A stretch of 64,000 bases of DNA from Anaeromicrobium sediminis (GTDB lineage: Bacteria > Bacillota > Clostridia > Peptostreptococcales > Thermotaleaceae), in the NCBI RefSeq assembly GCF_002270055.1, contig NZ_NIBG01000007.1, forward strand, positions 62,001 through 126,000. The letters run 5' to 3'. The position numbers and the translations under genes are program-made. Positions 46,572 to 55,328 of this stretch are shown one piece after another. Below the pieces are notes generated by a model. It did not search any database. It saw nothing but the letters and a program-made list of their open reading frames with translations, and was not told the origin of the DNA. Numbering within the stretch: position 1 is the first letter of the stretch; each line of letters opens with the position of its first letter.

Positions 46572-47671
46572 ATATGCATCCAATCCTTAAATACAGGTTG
46601 ATATCCCTTTTCTAGAATACTCTGACTCATTTCTTCTACACTTCTTAGGTCTGCTATTTCAAATTGTGCTTCTCCCTTATTACTAGCACTATGACCTCCC
46701 ACTTCTGTACTTACTCCTGCCGACATTTTTGTAACTCCTAGGGGTATTAAATTATCCCTAAGAATTGCCTCTTCCCTTGTGGAAATGGTAATTCCTACGT
46801 AAGGTAAAAAAATCTTTAAGGCAAGAATATTCTGAACTAGATTTTTGTCACTTACCTCATATACATTCTCAAACACACCTGCATGAGGACGTATGCGAGG
46901 AGGAGATACATTAATAGATACATGGGGATATTTATTCTGAAGATAATTTGCATGGACTCCCGTAATAAACCCTTCCATTCTCCACTCATTAAGTCCTAGA
47001 AGAGCACCAATGTTTACAGTTCTCATATTGGCCTTACAACCTCGTTCTGGCGCATCTAATCTGTATATGTAATCTTTTTTTGGTCCTGAAATATGTACAT
47101 TGTCATATATATCCTCATCATATACTTCCTGATAGACAGTAAGACTATCTACCCCAGCATTTACTACCTGTTTATATTCATCTTCATTCAAAGGATATAT
47201 TTCAATACCTATGGAATCAAAATATTTTTTCAAAACATTAACAGCATCTACTATGTAGGATACTGGTGTAGCCTTTGGAGATTCTCCTGTTAATAAAAGT
47301 ACATGTTTAAGCCCCTCCGCTGCTATAGCCTTTGCTTCCATTTCTATTTCTTCTAAAGATAATCTTTTTCTTTTTATATGGTTGTCTACATTAAATCCAC
47401 AATAGGCACATTGGTTTATACATGTATTTGATATATACATGGGTGTGAACAGTAATATGGTTTTACCAAAATGCCCTACTGACAATGAATGGGCCTTCTT
47501 TGCCATCTCTTCTAAGAACTTCTCCCCTAAAGGTGATAACAATGCTAAGTAGTCATAAACATTGATTTTGTCCTTATTTAGAATACTATGTATATGTTCC
47601 TCAGTAAGATTATTAAAAAATTCTTCATAATTAAATTCCTTAAATTTTGAATATTCATCATAAAAAGCCAT
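46568..47671 (-). CDS. thiH: 2-iminoacetate synthase
   Basis: This 367-residue radical-SAM enzyme makes dehydroglycine from tyrosine for the thiazole ring. The iron-sulfur cluster motif is CINQCAYCGFN. Further family blocks are VLLLTGESPKATPVSYI, EIYPLNEDEYKQVVNAGVDSLTVYQEVYDE, SPPRIRPHAG and TREEAILRDN. It fits between thiG and thiE. Use of ThiH rather than glycine oxidase ThiO suits an anaerobe. The ribosome site is AAAGGGG. Confidence 0.96.
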   Translation of the reverse strand: MAFYDEYSKFKEFNYEEFFNNLTEEHIHSILNKDKINVYDYLALLSPLGEKFLEEMAKKAHSLSVGHFGKTILLFTPMYISNTCINQCAYCGFNVDNHIKRKRLSLEEIEMEAKAIAAEGLKHVLLLTGESPKATPVSYIVDAVNVLKKYFDSIGIEIYPLNEDEYKQVVNAGVDSLTVYQEVYDEDIYDNVHISGPKKDYIYRLDAPERGCKANMRTVNIGALLGLNEWRMEGFITGVHANYLQNKYPHVSINVSPPRIRPHAGVFENVYEVSDKNLVQNILALKIFLPYVGITISTREEAILRDNLIPLGVTKMSAGVSTEVGGHSASNKGEAQFEIADLRSVEEMSQSILEKGYQPVFKDWMHI

Positions 47672-48447
47672 TATAATTCCCCTTTATGTAAAAATCCTGT
47701 AAGAGGTGAAGAGGCATGAGCATGTTCCTTTATAGGAGCCATTTTTGAAAGATATGCAGTTCTTCCAGCCTTTACTGCCAATGAAAAAGCCTTTCCCATT
47801 TGAACAGGGTCCTTTGAGGTGGCTATAGCTGTATTTACTAAAACTGCAGCTGCTCCCATTTCCATAGCCTCAGCTGCCTGAGAAGGCTTTCCAATTCCCG
47901 CATCCACAATTATTGGTAAATCAATTTCATCGATTAATATCTGTACAAGTTCTTTTGTTCTAATACCCTTATTTGTCCCTATAGGAGCCCCTAAAGGCAT
48001 AACTGCTGCTGCACCTGCATCAACTAATCTTCTTGCTGTCATTAAATCTGGATTCATGTAAGGAAGTACAATAAACCCTTCTTTAGCTAAGATTTCTGTA
48101 GCCTTTATAGTCTCTTGATTATCTGGAAGTAAATATTTATTATCTGATATAACCTCTATTTTTACCCAATTACCACAACCCATGGCCCTTGCTAGCCTTG
48201 CGATTCTAACAGCTTCCTCTGCATTTCTTGCCCCGGATGTATTTGGTAATAAGATAGTATCCTTTGGAATGTAATCAAGAAGATTTTCCTCCTTAGATCC
48301 AATATCAACTCGTCTCACTGCCATGGTTACCACTTGTGTTTCACAGTTTTCTATTACTTGAGGAATAATATGTTTACTTGGAAACTTTCCTGTTCCTATA
48401 AGTAATCTACTCTTTAGTTTATTTCCCCTAATATCTAATAAATCCAT
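47671..48447 (-). CDS. thiG: Thiazole synthase
   Basis: This 258-residue TIM barrel builds the thiazole phosphate from deoxyxylulose phosphate, dehydroglycine and ThiS thiocarboxylate. Motifs are [34 protein letters not shown], the catalytic Lys in [41 protein letters not shown] and [22 protein letters not shown]. The ATG nine bases after GGAG is chosen over a TTG that abuts it. It touches thiH (one-base overlap). Confidence 0.97.
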   Translation of the reverse strand: MDLLDIRGNKLKSRLLIGTGKFPSKHIIPQVIENCETQVVTMAVRRVDIGSKEENLLDYIPKDTILLPNTSGARNAEEAVRIARLARAMGCGNWVKIEVISDNKYLLPDNQETIKATEILAKEGFIVLPYMNPDLMTARRLVDAGAAAVMPLGAPIGTNKGIRTKELVQILIDEIDLPIIVDAGIGKPSQAAEAMEMGAAAVLVNTAIATSKDPVQMGKAFSLAVKAGRTAYLSKMAPIKEHAHASSPLTGFLHKGEL

Positions 48448-48459
48448 ATTTGTCAACTC

Positions 48460-49266
48460 CTAAGTCTCATATTCGTCTAAAATTATTCTCAGTACAGTAT
48501 TGGCCTGATGGCTTGCTGCAATAGATACCCGTGGTGCCATAAGACCACATCCTGGTTTTGCCTCTGAAATATCATCACCAATCAAATAAAATTTATCTCT
48601 TATCTTTTTTGTCTTTATAGTATTATTTGAAAAATGTCCAGCCATGCCAGATGCAGCCACAATATATTTACTAGTTAGCTTTGATAATGCAATATTTACT
48701 AATTCTGCCTTACAAATGGGATTATCGAAGGCCTCCACTATTATATCCACATCTTTAAAAGACTCTTCCATATTGGTCTTATCCAAATAAATATCTCTGA
48801 TTTCAACTTCTACAAAGGGATTAATTTCACTTATTATTTCTTTTAATGCCCTAGTCTTTTTCATCCCTATGTGCTTTAAAAAATAATGCTGTCTATTTAA
48901 ATTACTTGGTTCAACCAAATCATAATCTACTAAAACTAATTTTCCTATTCCAATTCTAGCTAGAGCTACGGCCACATTTGATCCTAGGCCTCCTAGACCT
49001 GCAATTCCTATACATGCCTTTTCTACCCTTTCGTGCACCCTTGGTGTATGTCTTGAAACAAGTAGTGATTCAAGTTCCTCCCTATCTGGAACTGCTCCTT
49101 TAGTTATAAACACAACCCTATCATTTTCTTTTAAAGGTACATCTTCCTTAATAATAAATCCATTTAAAACTACTACATCTGCTTCCTTTTTAATTAAATC
49201 CCTAAGAGAAAAGCTAGTAATTCCCTCATTTACACTCATTTCCTTTTCATTTACATATATTTTCAA
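48460..49266 (-). CDS. thiF: ThiS adenylyltransferase with N-terminal ThiS-like domain
   Basis: This E1-like enzyme activates the ThiS C-terminus. It has 268 residues from a TTG start behind GGGAGGTGG, which itself encodes the last glycines of ThiS. Residues 1-65 form a ubiquitin-like ThiS domain (KIYVNEKEMSVNEGI...DRVVFITKGAVP) that lacks the terminal Gly-Gly. The adenylation domain follows: IGIAGLGGLGSNVAVALARIG, VLVDYDLVEPSNLNRQHYF and DIIVEAFDNPICKAELV. This matches the clostridial ThiF type. No zinc CxxC is obvious. Confidence 0.92.
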   Translation of the reverse strand: MKIYVNEKEMSVNEGITSFSLRDLIKKEADVVVLNGFIIKEDVPLKENDRVVFITKGAVPDREELESLLVSRHTPRVHERVEKACIGIAGLGGLGSNVAVALARIGIGKLVLVDYDLVEPSNLNRQHYFLKHIGMKKTRALKEIISEINPFVEVEIRDIYLDKTNMEESFKDVDIIVEAFDNPICKAELVNIALSKLTSKYIVAASGMAGHFSNNTIKTKKIRDKFYLIGDDISEAKPGCGLMAPRVSIAASHQANTVLRIILDEYET

Positions 49267-49267
49267 A

Positions 49268-49459
49268 TCAACCACCTCCCACAAAGCTTACTATCTCCAC
49301 TTTGTCAGCCTTATTAAGTATATGTTCTTCATACATTTCTTTAGGTACTATTTGAAAATTCACTTCTACAACTACTTTTTCTTCTTTTAAATCTAAACCC
49401 TTTAATAATTGTGTAATTGTAACCTTTCCAAAGTCCATCTCTTTGCCATTTATGATCAT
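49268..49459 (-). CDS. thiS: Sulfur carrier protein
   Basis: This 63-residue ubiquitin-like carrier brings sulfur to ThiG as a C-terminal thiocarboxylate. It opens MIINGKEMDFGKVTITQLL and ends VEIVSFVGGG, providing the required Gly-Gly. The start is the ATG with GGGGGAAG upstream. It leads the thiSFGHE operon below the second TPP riboswitch. Confidence 0.93.
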   Translation of the reverse strand: MIINGKEMDFGKVTITQLLKGLDLKEEKVVVEVNFQIVPKEMYEEHILNKADKVEIVSFVGGG

Positions 49460-49511
49460 ATTCTTCCCCCTTTTATTTAACATTTTAAATGCTAAAATTT
49501 TATATAAACTA

Positions 49512-49711
49512 AAAAAAGCCTATAGGATAAAATCCTTCATAGGCTTGTATAAAATCCATATACTAAAACTATAATTCTTCATGAATTAAGAGTCTCTATA
49601 GTTATGTATATATTAATACAGTATACTAGTCCCTACGTTGGCATTATCCAAATCAGGTTATAAGGGTCAGAGATAACATCCCTTTCTCAGCCCATCCCTA
49701 TGAGCTCCCCA
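49512..49711 (-). ncRNA. TPP riboswitch, gene-proximal copy
   Basis: The aptamer (about 49629-49711) shows the thi-box words GGGATGGGCTGAGA, TGACCCTTATAACCTGAT and GGATAATGCCAACGTAGGGA on the minus strand. A terminator (AAGCCTAT...ATAGGCTT, then TTTTTTT) lies at 49512-49546, about 50 bases before thiS. Bound thiamine pyrophosphate should stop transcription here. Confidence 0.93.
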
Positions 49712-49723
49712 AATCATATTAAA

Positions 49724-49855
49724 TTAAAAAAAGCTTGCACCTAGGCAAGCTTATAATGAACCTTATTCATTCCTTGCTTCCCTACGACAATATTAATTGT
49801 ATCAGGTTTTAAGAGTTAGAATTTCTTCTTCTCAGCCCTAAGGCACCCCTAGCAA
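49724..49855 (-). ncRNA. TPP riboswitch, upstream tandem copy
   Basis: A second aptamer (about 49770-49855) has AGGGGTGCC, TAGGGCTGAGAAG, AACTCTTAAAACCTGAT and GTCGTAGGGAAGCAAGG. Its own terminator (AAGCTTGC/GCAAGCTT, then TTTTTTT) is at 49724-49752. It differs from the other copy in loops and lengths, so it is not a recent exact duplication. Confidence 0.9.
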
Positions 49856-49994
49856 ACTTATTTAACTACTACCAGTATAATCCAACATCTTAAGTTTGTA
49901 AAGTTTAAAAATAATGTTTTATATTTGCATATACCAACTATATCCAAATTCAATAAAGCCTGGCTACTTACAAGGGAATATGAATGAAAAATTT

Positions 49995-50166
49995 TTATAA
50001 GGTGGAACATCAGAACATCCTATGTTGTAAACAATTGTGAACCTTCTATCGTGAATATAATATTCGCACTCTATAGTCTGATAGTGACTTACCTTATAAA
50101 CGTTTTTGTTTATATGACTGCCGTAAGTTCACACTCCCTGAGCATCCGTCTAATCTTCATCATACT
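49995..50166. other. Structured noncoding patch of unknown nature
   Basis: This stretch is less AT-rich than its surroundings and can fold well. TTATAAGGT (49996-50004) pairs perfectly with ACCTTATAA about 90 bases on, enclosing small hairpins such as GTGAATATAATATTCGCAC. ATAAAC-GTTTTT-GTTTAT follows. A short minus-strand frame (MLRECELTAVI, stop) lies beside it. It may be a small RNA or the 3' remnant of an IS605-type element; neither is proven. Confidence 0.35.
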
Positions 50167-51624
50167 CTAATTCTTACTTACATATTTACTAGGTGAAATT
50201 CCTGTGATTTTTTTAAACATCCTACTAAAATAGTTAGGGTCACTATATCCTACCCTTCTATATACATCCTTTACTTGTATTCCTTCCTTTAGCATCTTCT
50301 TTGCCTTCTCAATTCTTATATGGGTTAAAAACTCTATAAAGTTTTGTCCCGTTTCTTGCTTAAATAATTTACTTAAATAAAAGGTGCTAATGGCAAATTT
50401 ATATGATAGATCTTCTAACTTTATTTTTGAATCATAGTTCTTTACAATGTAATCCTTTACATTTTCTATTAGATCATTACTTCTACACAATTTCACATAA
50501 GTATCTAAATCTACTAATATGGCATTTTTAATAGAGGATTTACTTCTCTTATTTTTAATCATCTCTTTACTATTTTTAAAATAAATCTCATTTTTTTCCA
50601 TGAAAGCTCCATATTGAAGAAAGCTTACTATTTCATTTATTTCTTCATAAAAATTTAAATCACGGGAATTAGTTTTTTTCATTATATATCCTAGCATTTT
50701 TTCAAATTCATTATAATAATTCAAATCAAAGTTTAAAACTTCCTTACATATTCTTAAACGATTTTCATCATTAAAGTCCATGTTAGTATTTATAGTGTTT
50801 AGCTTTCCTATAATCTTAATTACATTTTTTTTGATGTCCTCAAAGTAATTATTTTTCTCATACCAATAGATTAATTCCTCATTAATATTATTTTTCAATT
50901 CCCTTTCTATTTTTTCTAAACTTTTTTTTATCCAATACTCATCTGCTTCTTCTTCCTCAATTAATATATATATATTGTCATTGTAAGTAGACATTATGGA
51001 GTTTACCTTTGACTTGAAGCTCTTTTTTATTTTAGATTCCACAAACTCCCTATTTTTCTCATCAGTTCTAATTCCTATTAAATGGGCCGTATCTATATTA
51101 ATCTTAAATATATTTTCATTAGTGCATATTTCCTTTATTTTCTCACTGCCACCTTCTAATATAAATGATATTAATTTTTCCTCCACTATACTTTTAATAT
51201 TTATTATTTCCTCCTGCAGCCTTACCTTTTTGTTAGCTTCTTTTCTTTCCGATTTAATATTTTTTATAATATTTTCTAATACTTCTATTATCTTTTTTCT
51301 TCTAACAGGCTTTAGTAAATACTCATAGGCATCTAATGATATACTTTCCTTTGCATATTGAAAATCATCATAGGCTGATAATATGACTATTTTGGTTTTC
51401 CTATTCATCTTTCTAATTTCTTTTAGGGCGCTAATACCATCTATTCCTGGCATTTTAATGTCCAAAAAAGCTATATCTGGAGAATTTCCTTGGAAATACT
51501 CTATAACTTCTCGTCCATTCTTTGCTTCCTTGACTATGGTTATATCCTCAAAATTTTTCTCTATTATTTTTTTTATACCTTCAATTTCTATTGGTTCATC
51601 ATCTGCAATTAGCATTTTATACAT
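50167..51624 (-). CDS. YesN-type response regulator with AraC DNA-binding domain
   Basis: This 485-residue regulator has an N-terminal receiver (MLIADDEPIEIEGI, phospho-Asp in IAFLDIKMPGIDG, YLLKPVRRK). A long central linker follows, then a C-terminal AraC double helix-turn-helix (KLEDLSYKFAISTFYLSKLFKQETGQNFIEFL and VKDVYRRVGYSDPNYFSRMFKKITGISPSKY). The ribosome site is GGTGGA. It is the last gene after a YesM kinase and a sugar-binding protein. It likely activates the nearby sugar ABC transporter genes. Confidence 0.94.
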   Translation of the reverse strand: MYKMLIADDEPIEIEGIKKIIEKNFEDITIVKEAKNGREVIEYFQGNSPDIAFLDIKMPGIDGISALKEIRKMNRKTKIVILSAYDDFQYAKESISLDAYEYLLKPVRRKKIIEVLENIIKNIKSERKEANKKVRLQEEIINIKSIVEEKLISFILEGGSEKIKEICTNENIFKINIDTAHLIGIRTDEKNREFVESKIKKSFKSKVNSIMSTYNDNIYILIEEEEADEYWIKKSLEKIERELKNNINEELIYWYEKNNYFEDIKKNVIKIIGKLNTINTNMDFNDENRLRICKEVLNFDLNYYNEFEKMLGYIMKKTNSRDLNFYEEINEIVSFLQYGAFMEKNEIYFKNSKEMIKNKRSKSSIKNAILVDLDTYVKLCRSNDLIENVKDYIVKNYDSKIKLEDLSYKFAISTFYLSKLFKQETGQNFIEFLTHIRIEKAKKMLKEGIQVKDVYRRVGYSDPNYFSRMFKKITGISPSKYVSKN

Positions 51625-51627
51625 ATA

Positions 51628-53010
51628 TTATTCCACCTTTGGTATTATAATTTTTACTAATGCGCCCTCTTTAGTATTATAAAAAAACAACAAACTTTTA
51701 TTTTTAAAATAAATTCCTAATCTTTCCCTTACATTTTTCACACCTATTCCAGCATTCTCTTTAGAATACATATATGGATAAAAACCCTTTCCATTATCCC
51801 TTATTTCTATTTTTATATAATTTTTTATACTATTGATCCTTACTTCTATTTCTCCCCCCTGTTCTTTTCCTTCTAGTCCATGTTTAAAAGCATTTTCAAC
51901 TATGGGCTGTAACGATAATAGGGGTATTTTATAGTTTAATAAATCATCATCAATATTCTCTATATATTTTATCCTATCTCCAAATCTAGTCTTTTGTATA
52001 TATATGTATTGTCTTAAGCTATATACTTCTTCTTCTAAGGTAACTGTAGAATTCACATTTCTAAGGGTATACCTTAGAATGTCTGATAGGGATTCTATTA
52101 AATCACAAGTATTATCTGATCCTTCAATTAAAGCAGTTTTAGCAATAACATTTAAAGTGTTAAATAAAAAATGAGGATTTATTTGGGATTGTAAAGCTAA
52201 AAATTGTGCTTCCTTTTCCAATCGAGTTTTATTTTCTACCTCACTTAATAAATATTTAATTTCCTTTACCATAATGTTAAAGGAATTAAACAGTATTCCT
52301 ATTTCATCCTGAGAATCTATTTTAAGATTGTCTACTTCAAAATTCCCTTTAGAAACTTCCTCTGCCTGATTAGTTAAAGCATTTACATTCTGTATTAACT
52401 TCCTAGAAAAAAAGAAAATGAACATTATGCTTATGGATATACTAATTATGAAAATTACTATGATAGCCCTAGTAAATTTCAAATTATGCTCTTTTATTAT
52501 CTTATATTTTCTAAAATTTTCCTCATATATTTTATTATTTATCTCATCTACAGACTCCATTATATAATTATATACCTTAGTACTATTATTATAATTTATT
52601 ATATATCTTTCATCTGCCGTTCCTAGGGCTACCCTAAAGGTCTCTTCACTATAGGCCCTGTAACTTCCTATAAGCTTTCTTAAGTCAACCATTAGATTAT
52701 ACTCTTCTTTAGTCATATTCCTTCTACTTAACTTATTTAATTCTCCATAGGACGTATCAATAGAAGAATATATATCATCTATATAATTAGTAGACCTTGT
52801 AAGTAGTAGATTGTCTAGAGAATTCTTACTTTCCTTTATTGAGTTTTTCACATTAGATAGAGTATCTAACTTTTCCACAAACTCATTGTATTGACTCGAT
52901 ATTCTGTTTATAGTATATAAACTATATCCACCTATCCATATTAATATGATCAATATTAATATATAACTAACTATAAGTTTTTCTTTTATAGATATAAAAT
53001 TATTCTTCAT
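51628..53010 (-). CDS. YesM-type sensor histidine kinase
   Basis: This 460-residue membrane kinase has two membrane segments (IVSYILILIILIWIGGYSLY and FTRAIIVIFIISISISIMFIFFFSRKLI) flanking an external domain, then a HAMP region. The kinase has its phospho-His in ALQSQINPHFLFNTLN, the N box in QPIVENAFKHGL and IEIRDNGKGF, and GIGVKNVRERL. The start ATG has AAGGA upstream, and the gene overlaps the preceding binding-protein gene by eleven bases. It pairs with the YesN-type regulator three bases downstream. Confidence 0.93.
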   Translation of the reverse strand: MKNNFISIKEKLIVSYILILIILIWIGGYSLYTINRISSQYNEFVEKLDTLSNVKNSIKESKNSLDNLLLTRSTNYIDDIYSSIDTSYGELNKLSRRNMTKEEYNLMVDLRKLIGSYRAYSEETFRVALGTADERYIINYNNSTKVYNYIMESVDEINNKIYEENFRKYKIIKEHNLKFTRAIIVIFIISISISIMFIFFFSRKLIQNVNALTNQAEEVSKGNFEVDNLKIDSQDEIGILFNSFNIMVKEIKYLLSEVENKTRLEKEAQFLALQSQINPHFLFNTLNVIAKTALIEGSDNTCDLIESLSDILRYTLRNVNSTVTLEEEVYSLRQYIYIQKTRFGDRIKYIENIDDDLLNYKIPLLSLQPIVENAFKHGLEGKEQGGEIEVRINSIKNYIKIEIRDNGKGFYPYMYSKENAGIGVKNVRERLGIYFKNKSLLFFYNTKEGALVKIIIPKVE

Positions 53011-53938
53011 ACACATCGTCCTTATCAAAGTAAATTAAATCACTAAAGATAGCATTTTCCACAAATTCTCCCGTCTTAACTTTCATTAAAATATCTAATG
53101 TTTCCATACCAATATTTTCTGGATTTTTAATATAGACGCCTTCAATGACACCTTTTTTCACAAATCTTTGTATTCCTGTTAAGTCTCCCATTCCTATTAT
53201 CTTAATTTTTCCAACTTTATTTAATCTAACTAATACTTGTCCTGCTATATAGGTAGAGTACTCATCATTACATATGATTCCCTTTATATGTTTATTCTCT
53301 AATACCATTTCTTCTATAATCTTGTAAGTATTTATTTTCTTAGCATCCATATAAGCTACCTTTGTTATATTAATTAGTGGAAATTTCTTTTTCTCATCAT
53401 AAATACCTATTAATCTTAAATTGTTCTCCTCATTATTCATTATGACTCCCACTTCTCCACTTTTATCTATGGTGTTAAAGAGCTTATCTGCCATTTTTAC
53501 TCCTGCATAATAGTTGTTAATGCCCACGTAGGAGTTTCTCGTACTATTTAGCACATCATTTTCAACGGCAATAAATGGAATATCCATACTTGTACTCCTA
53601 TCTATTATTCTAGAGTATTCACTGTCATTTAAAGTAAAGGCTATTATTCCATCACAACCAGATTCTATGGCCCTATCTATTTTACTTATGTGATTCTTTT
53701 TATCATAATACTTATCACTCAAAATGCTTATACTCACATTACGTTTTTCAGCTTCCTCTAATATGCCCTTTTCTATTTCTTCCCAGTATTCATTTTTTTC
53801 CTTTGGAACAAATATAAAATGATAATCCTCGTCCCTTAATTTGACATTATGAGAGGTATCTTCTTCCATTCTATTGGCATTTAAAGATATGGTTATTAAA
53901 GTTATAGTAATAATAAGAAGTAATATATATTTTTTCAA
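53000..53938 (-). CDS. Sugar-binding protein linked to the YesMN sensor
   Basis: This 312-residue extracytoplasmic protein has an N-terminal hydrophobic signal (KKYILLLIITITLITISLNA) without a lipobox cysteine. The rest is a type I periplasmic-binding fold like RbsB/LacI: EIEKGILEEAEKRNVSISIL, AIESGCDGIIAFTLND, DIPFIAVEND, NNYYAGVKMAD and KGIICNDEYSTYIAGQVL. It starts at TTG behind AGGAGGG. It is translationally coupled to the kinase, so it probably binds sugar and signals to it rather than feeding transport. Confidence 0.85.
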   Translation of the reverse strand: MKKYILLLIITITLITISLNANRMEEDTSHNVKLRDEDYHFIFVPKEKNEYWEEIEKGILEEAEKRNVSISILSDKYYDKKNHISKIDRAIESGCDGIIAFTLNDSEYSRIIDRSTSMDIPFIAVENDVLNSTRNSYVGINNYYAGVKMADKLFNTIDKSGEVGVIMNNEENNLRLIGIYDEKKKFPLINITKVAYMDAKKINTYKIIEEMVLENKHIKGIICNDEYSTYIAGQVLVRLNKVGKIKIIGMGDLTGIQRFVKKGVIEGVYIKNPENIGMETLDILMKVKTGEFVENAIFSDLIYFDKDDVYEE

Positions 53939-54080
53939 AAGATATCCCTCCTGAATTTAATATGGAGACAGTTAGATCTTTAAGGGGTATTTGCTTAGCT
54001 TTTATCTAACTACCTCCGTCTTGTTAGCAATCTATTTTCTATTATAACTTATTTTTTCATTTTATTATAAACATCATGTA

Positions 54081-54175
54081 TTCAAAAAATCCCCTACTTA
54101 TATAATAGCAGAGGACCTTTTGAATATATGAAGTCATAGAGTTGGCAAGGATTAAAGTTTATTATCCTTTGCCAA
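54081..54175 (-). terminator. Hairpins after the sugar permease gene
   Basis: GTTGGCAAGGAT pairs with ATCCTTTGCCAAC (54141-54175) right after the permease gene, without a strong T run. Further on, TTCAAAA.../...TTTTTTGAA (54081-54124) forms a second stem with T-rich sequence. One or both end the transporter transcript. Confidence 0.6.
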
Positions 54176-54182
54176 CAACTAT

Positions 54183-55328
54183 TTACTTACCCTTTTTCTT
54201 ATTGTATATGTCTATAAATACTGCTATAACTAATATAAGTCCCTTAACTATAAGTTGCCAATAAGCCTCTGTATTTAATATGGACATTCCATTGTCTATA
54301 GATGCCATAACCAATGCACCTAATACAGCTCCAATAATAGTTCCTTCTCCACCAAGTAGTGATGTTCCACCAATAACACAAGATGCAACTGCATCCAGTT
54401 CAAATCCATTTCCTGCATCTGTAGTTGCAGTTCCTAGTCTTGCTGTTAATAGGATTCCAGCTATTGATGCCATTACTCCTGATATAATAAATATTTGCAT
54501 TGTTCTTGCCTTTATATCAATACCAGATAATCTGGCAGCTTCCTTATTACCACCTATGGCAAATACTTGTCTACCAAATCTAGTTTTAGTTGCAACAAAA
54601 GTTAAAATAAGTGCAATTCCTAATACGATGGCTATAGGCATTGGTATTCCCTTATATGAATTCATAGTATATATAAATGTCATTATTATTCCTATATAAA
54701 TACCTAAGTATAATAATTCTAAAGCCATGGATTTTACTTCAAATCCAAATTTAATCCTACTTTGTCTCTTTTTAATTGTCATGTAGCTAAGACCGAGTAT
54801 TGCTATAGCTCCTATTATCCATCCCACAGTAGGAGGCACATAAGCCGTTCCTAAGAACCTAAATGCAGGTTCACTAGTAGGAACAGACGCTCCCTTTGAA
54901 AGTCCCATGATAGCTCCCCTATAAGCAAGCATACCACCTAGTGATGCAATGAATGCTGGTACTCCAGCATTTACCCAAGATCCTGTAAAGATTCCACATA
55001 CAGCACCTAATAGTATAGTAAGTATTATTGCCATAAATGGGTTCATACCAAACTTGTACATGAGTAGGGCACATACTCCACCAGATAAACCAACTAATGA
55101 ACCTAGGGATAAATCTATATGAAGATTAACTAATATCATAAACATTCCCATTGCTAATACTGCCGTTACAGACATTTGTTTAAATAGGTTTGATAAGTTT
55201 CTTGCCGTTAGGAAAGTACCTGTATCATCTAGATTATAAAATAGAAACCATATACCGATTAAAGCTATTATCATAGTATATTTTCTAATATTTAACTGTC
55301 GTTTTTTCTTAAGCTTTACTTGTTCCAT
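54183..55328 (-). CDS. Sugar ABC transporter permease (XylH/GguB type)
   Basis: This 381-residue protein has about ten hydrophobic segments and the branched-transport permease motifs of the RbsC/XylH family: MFMILVNLHIDLSLGSLVGLSGGVCALLM, GVPAFIASLGGMLAYRGA, TRFGRQVFAIGGNKEAARLSGIDI and DAVASCVIGGTSLLGGEGTIIGAVLGAL. The start ATG has AAGGAGAGGC upstream, and the gene overlaps the ATPase gene by 20 bases. It works with the ATPase and binding protein just upstream. Length suits multiple-monosaccharide or xylose permeases. Confidence 0.93.
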   Translation of the reverse strand: MEQVKLKKKRQLNIRKYTMIIALIGIWFLFYNLDDTGTFLTARNLSNLFKQMSVTAVLAMGMFMILVNLHIDLSLGSLVGLSGGVCALLMYKFGMNPFMAIILTILLGAVCGIFTGSWVNAGVPAFIASLGGMLAYRGAIMGLSKGASVPTSEPAFRFLGTAYVPPTVGWIIGAIAILGLSYMTIKKRQSRIKFGFEVKSMALELLYLGIYIGIIMTFIYTMNSYKGIPMPIAIVLGIALILTFVATKTRFGRQVFAIGGNKEAARLSGIDIKARTMQIFIISGVMASIAGILLTARLGTATTDAGNGFELDAVASCVIGGTSLLGGEGTIIGAVLGALVMASIDNGMSILNTEAYWQLIVKGLILVIAVFIDIYNKKKGK

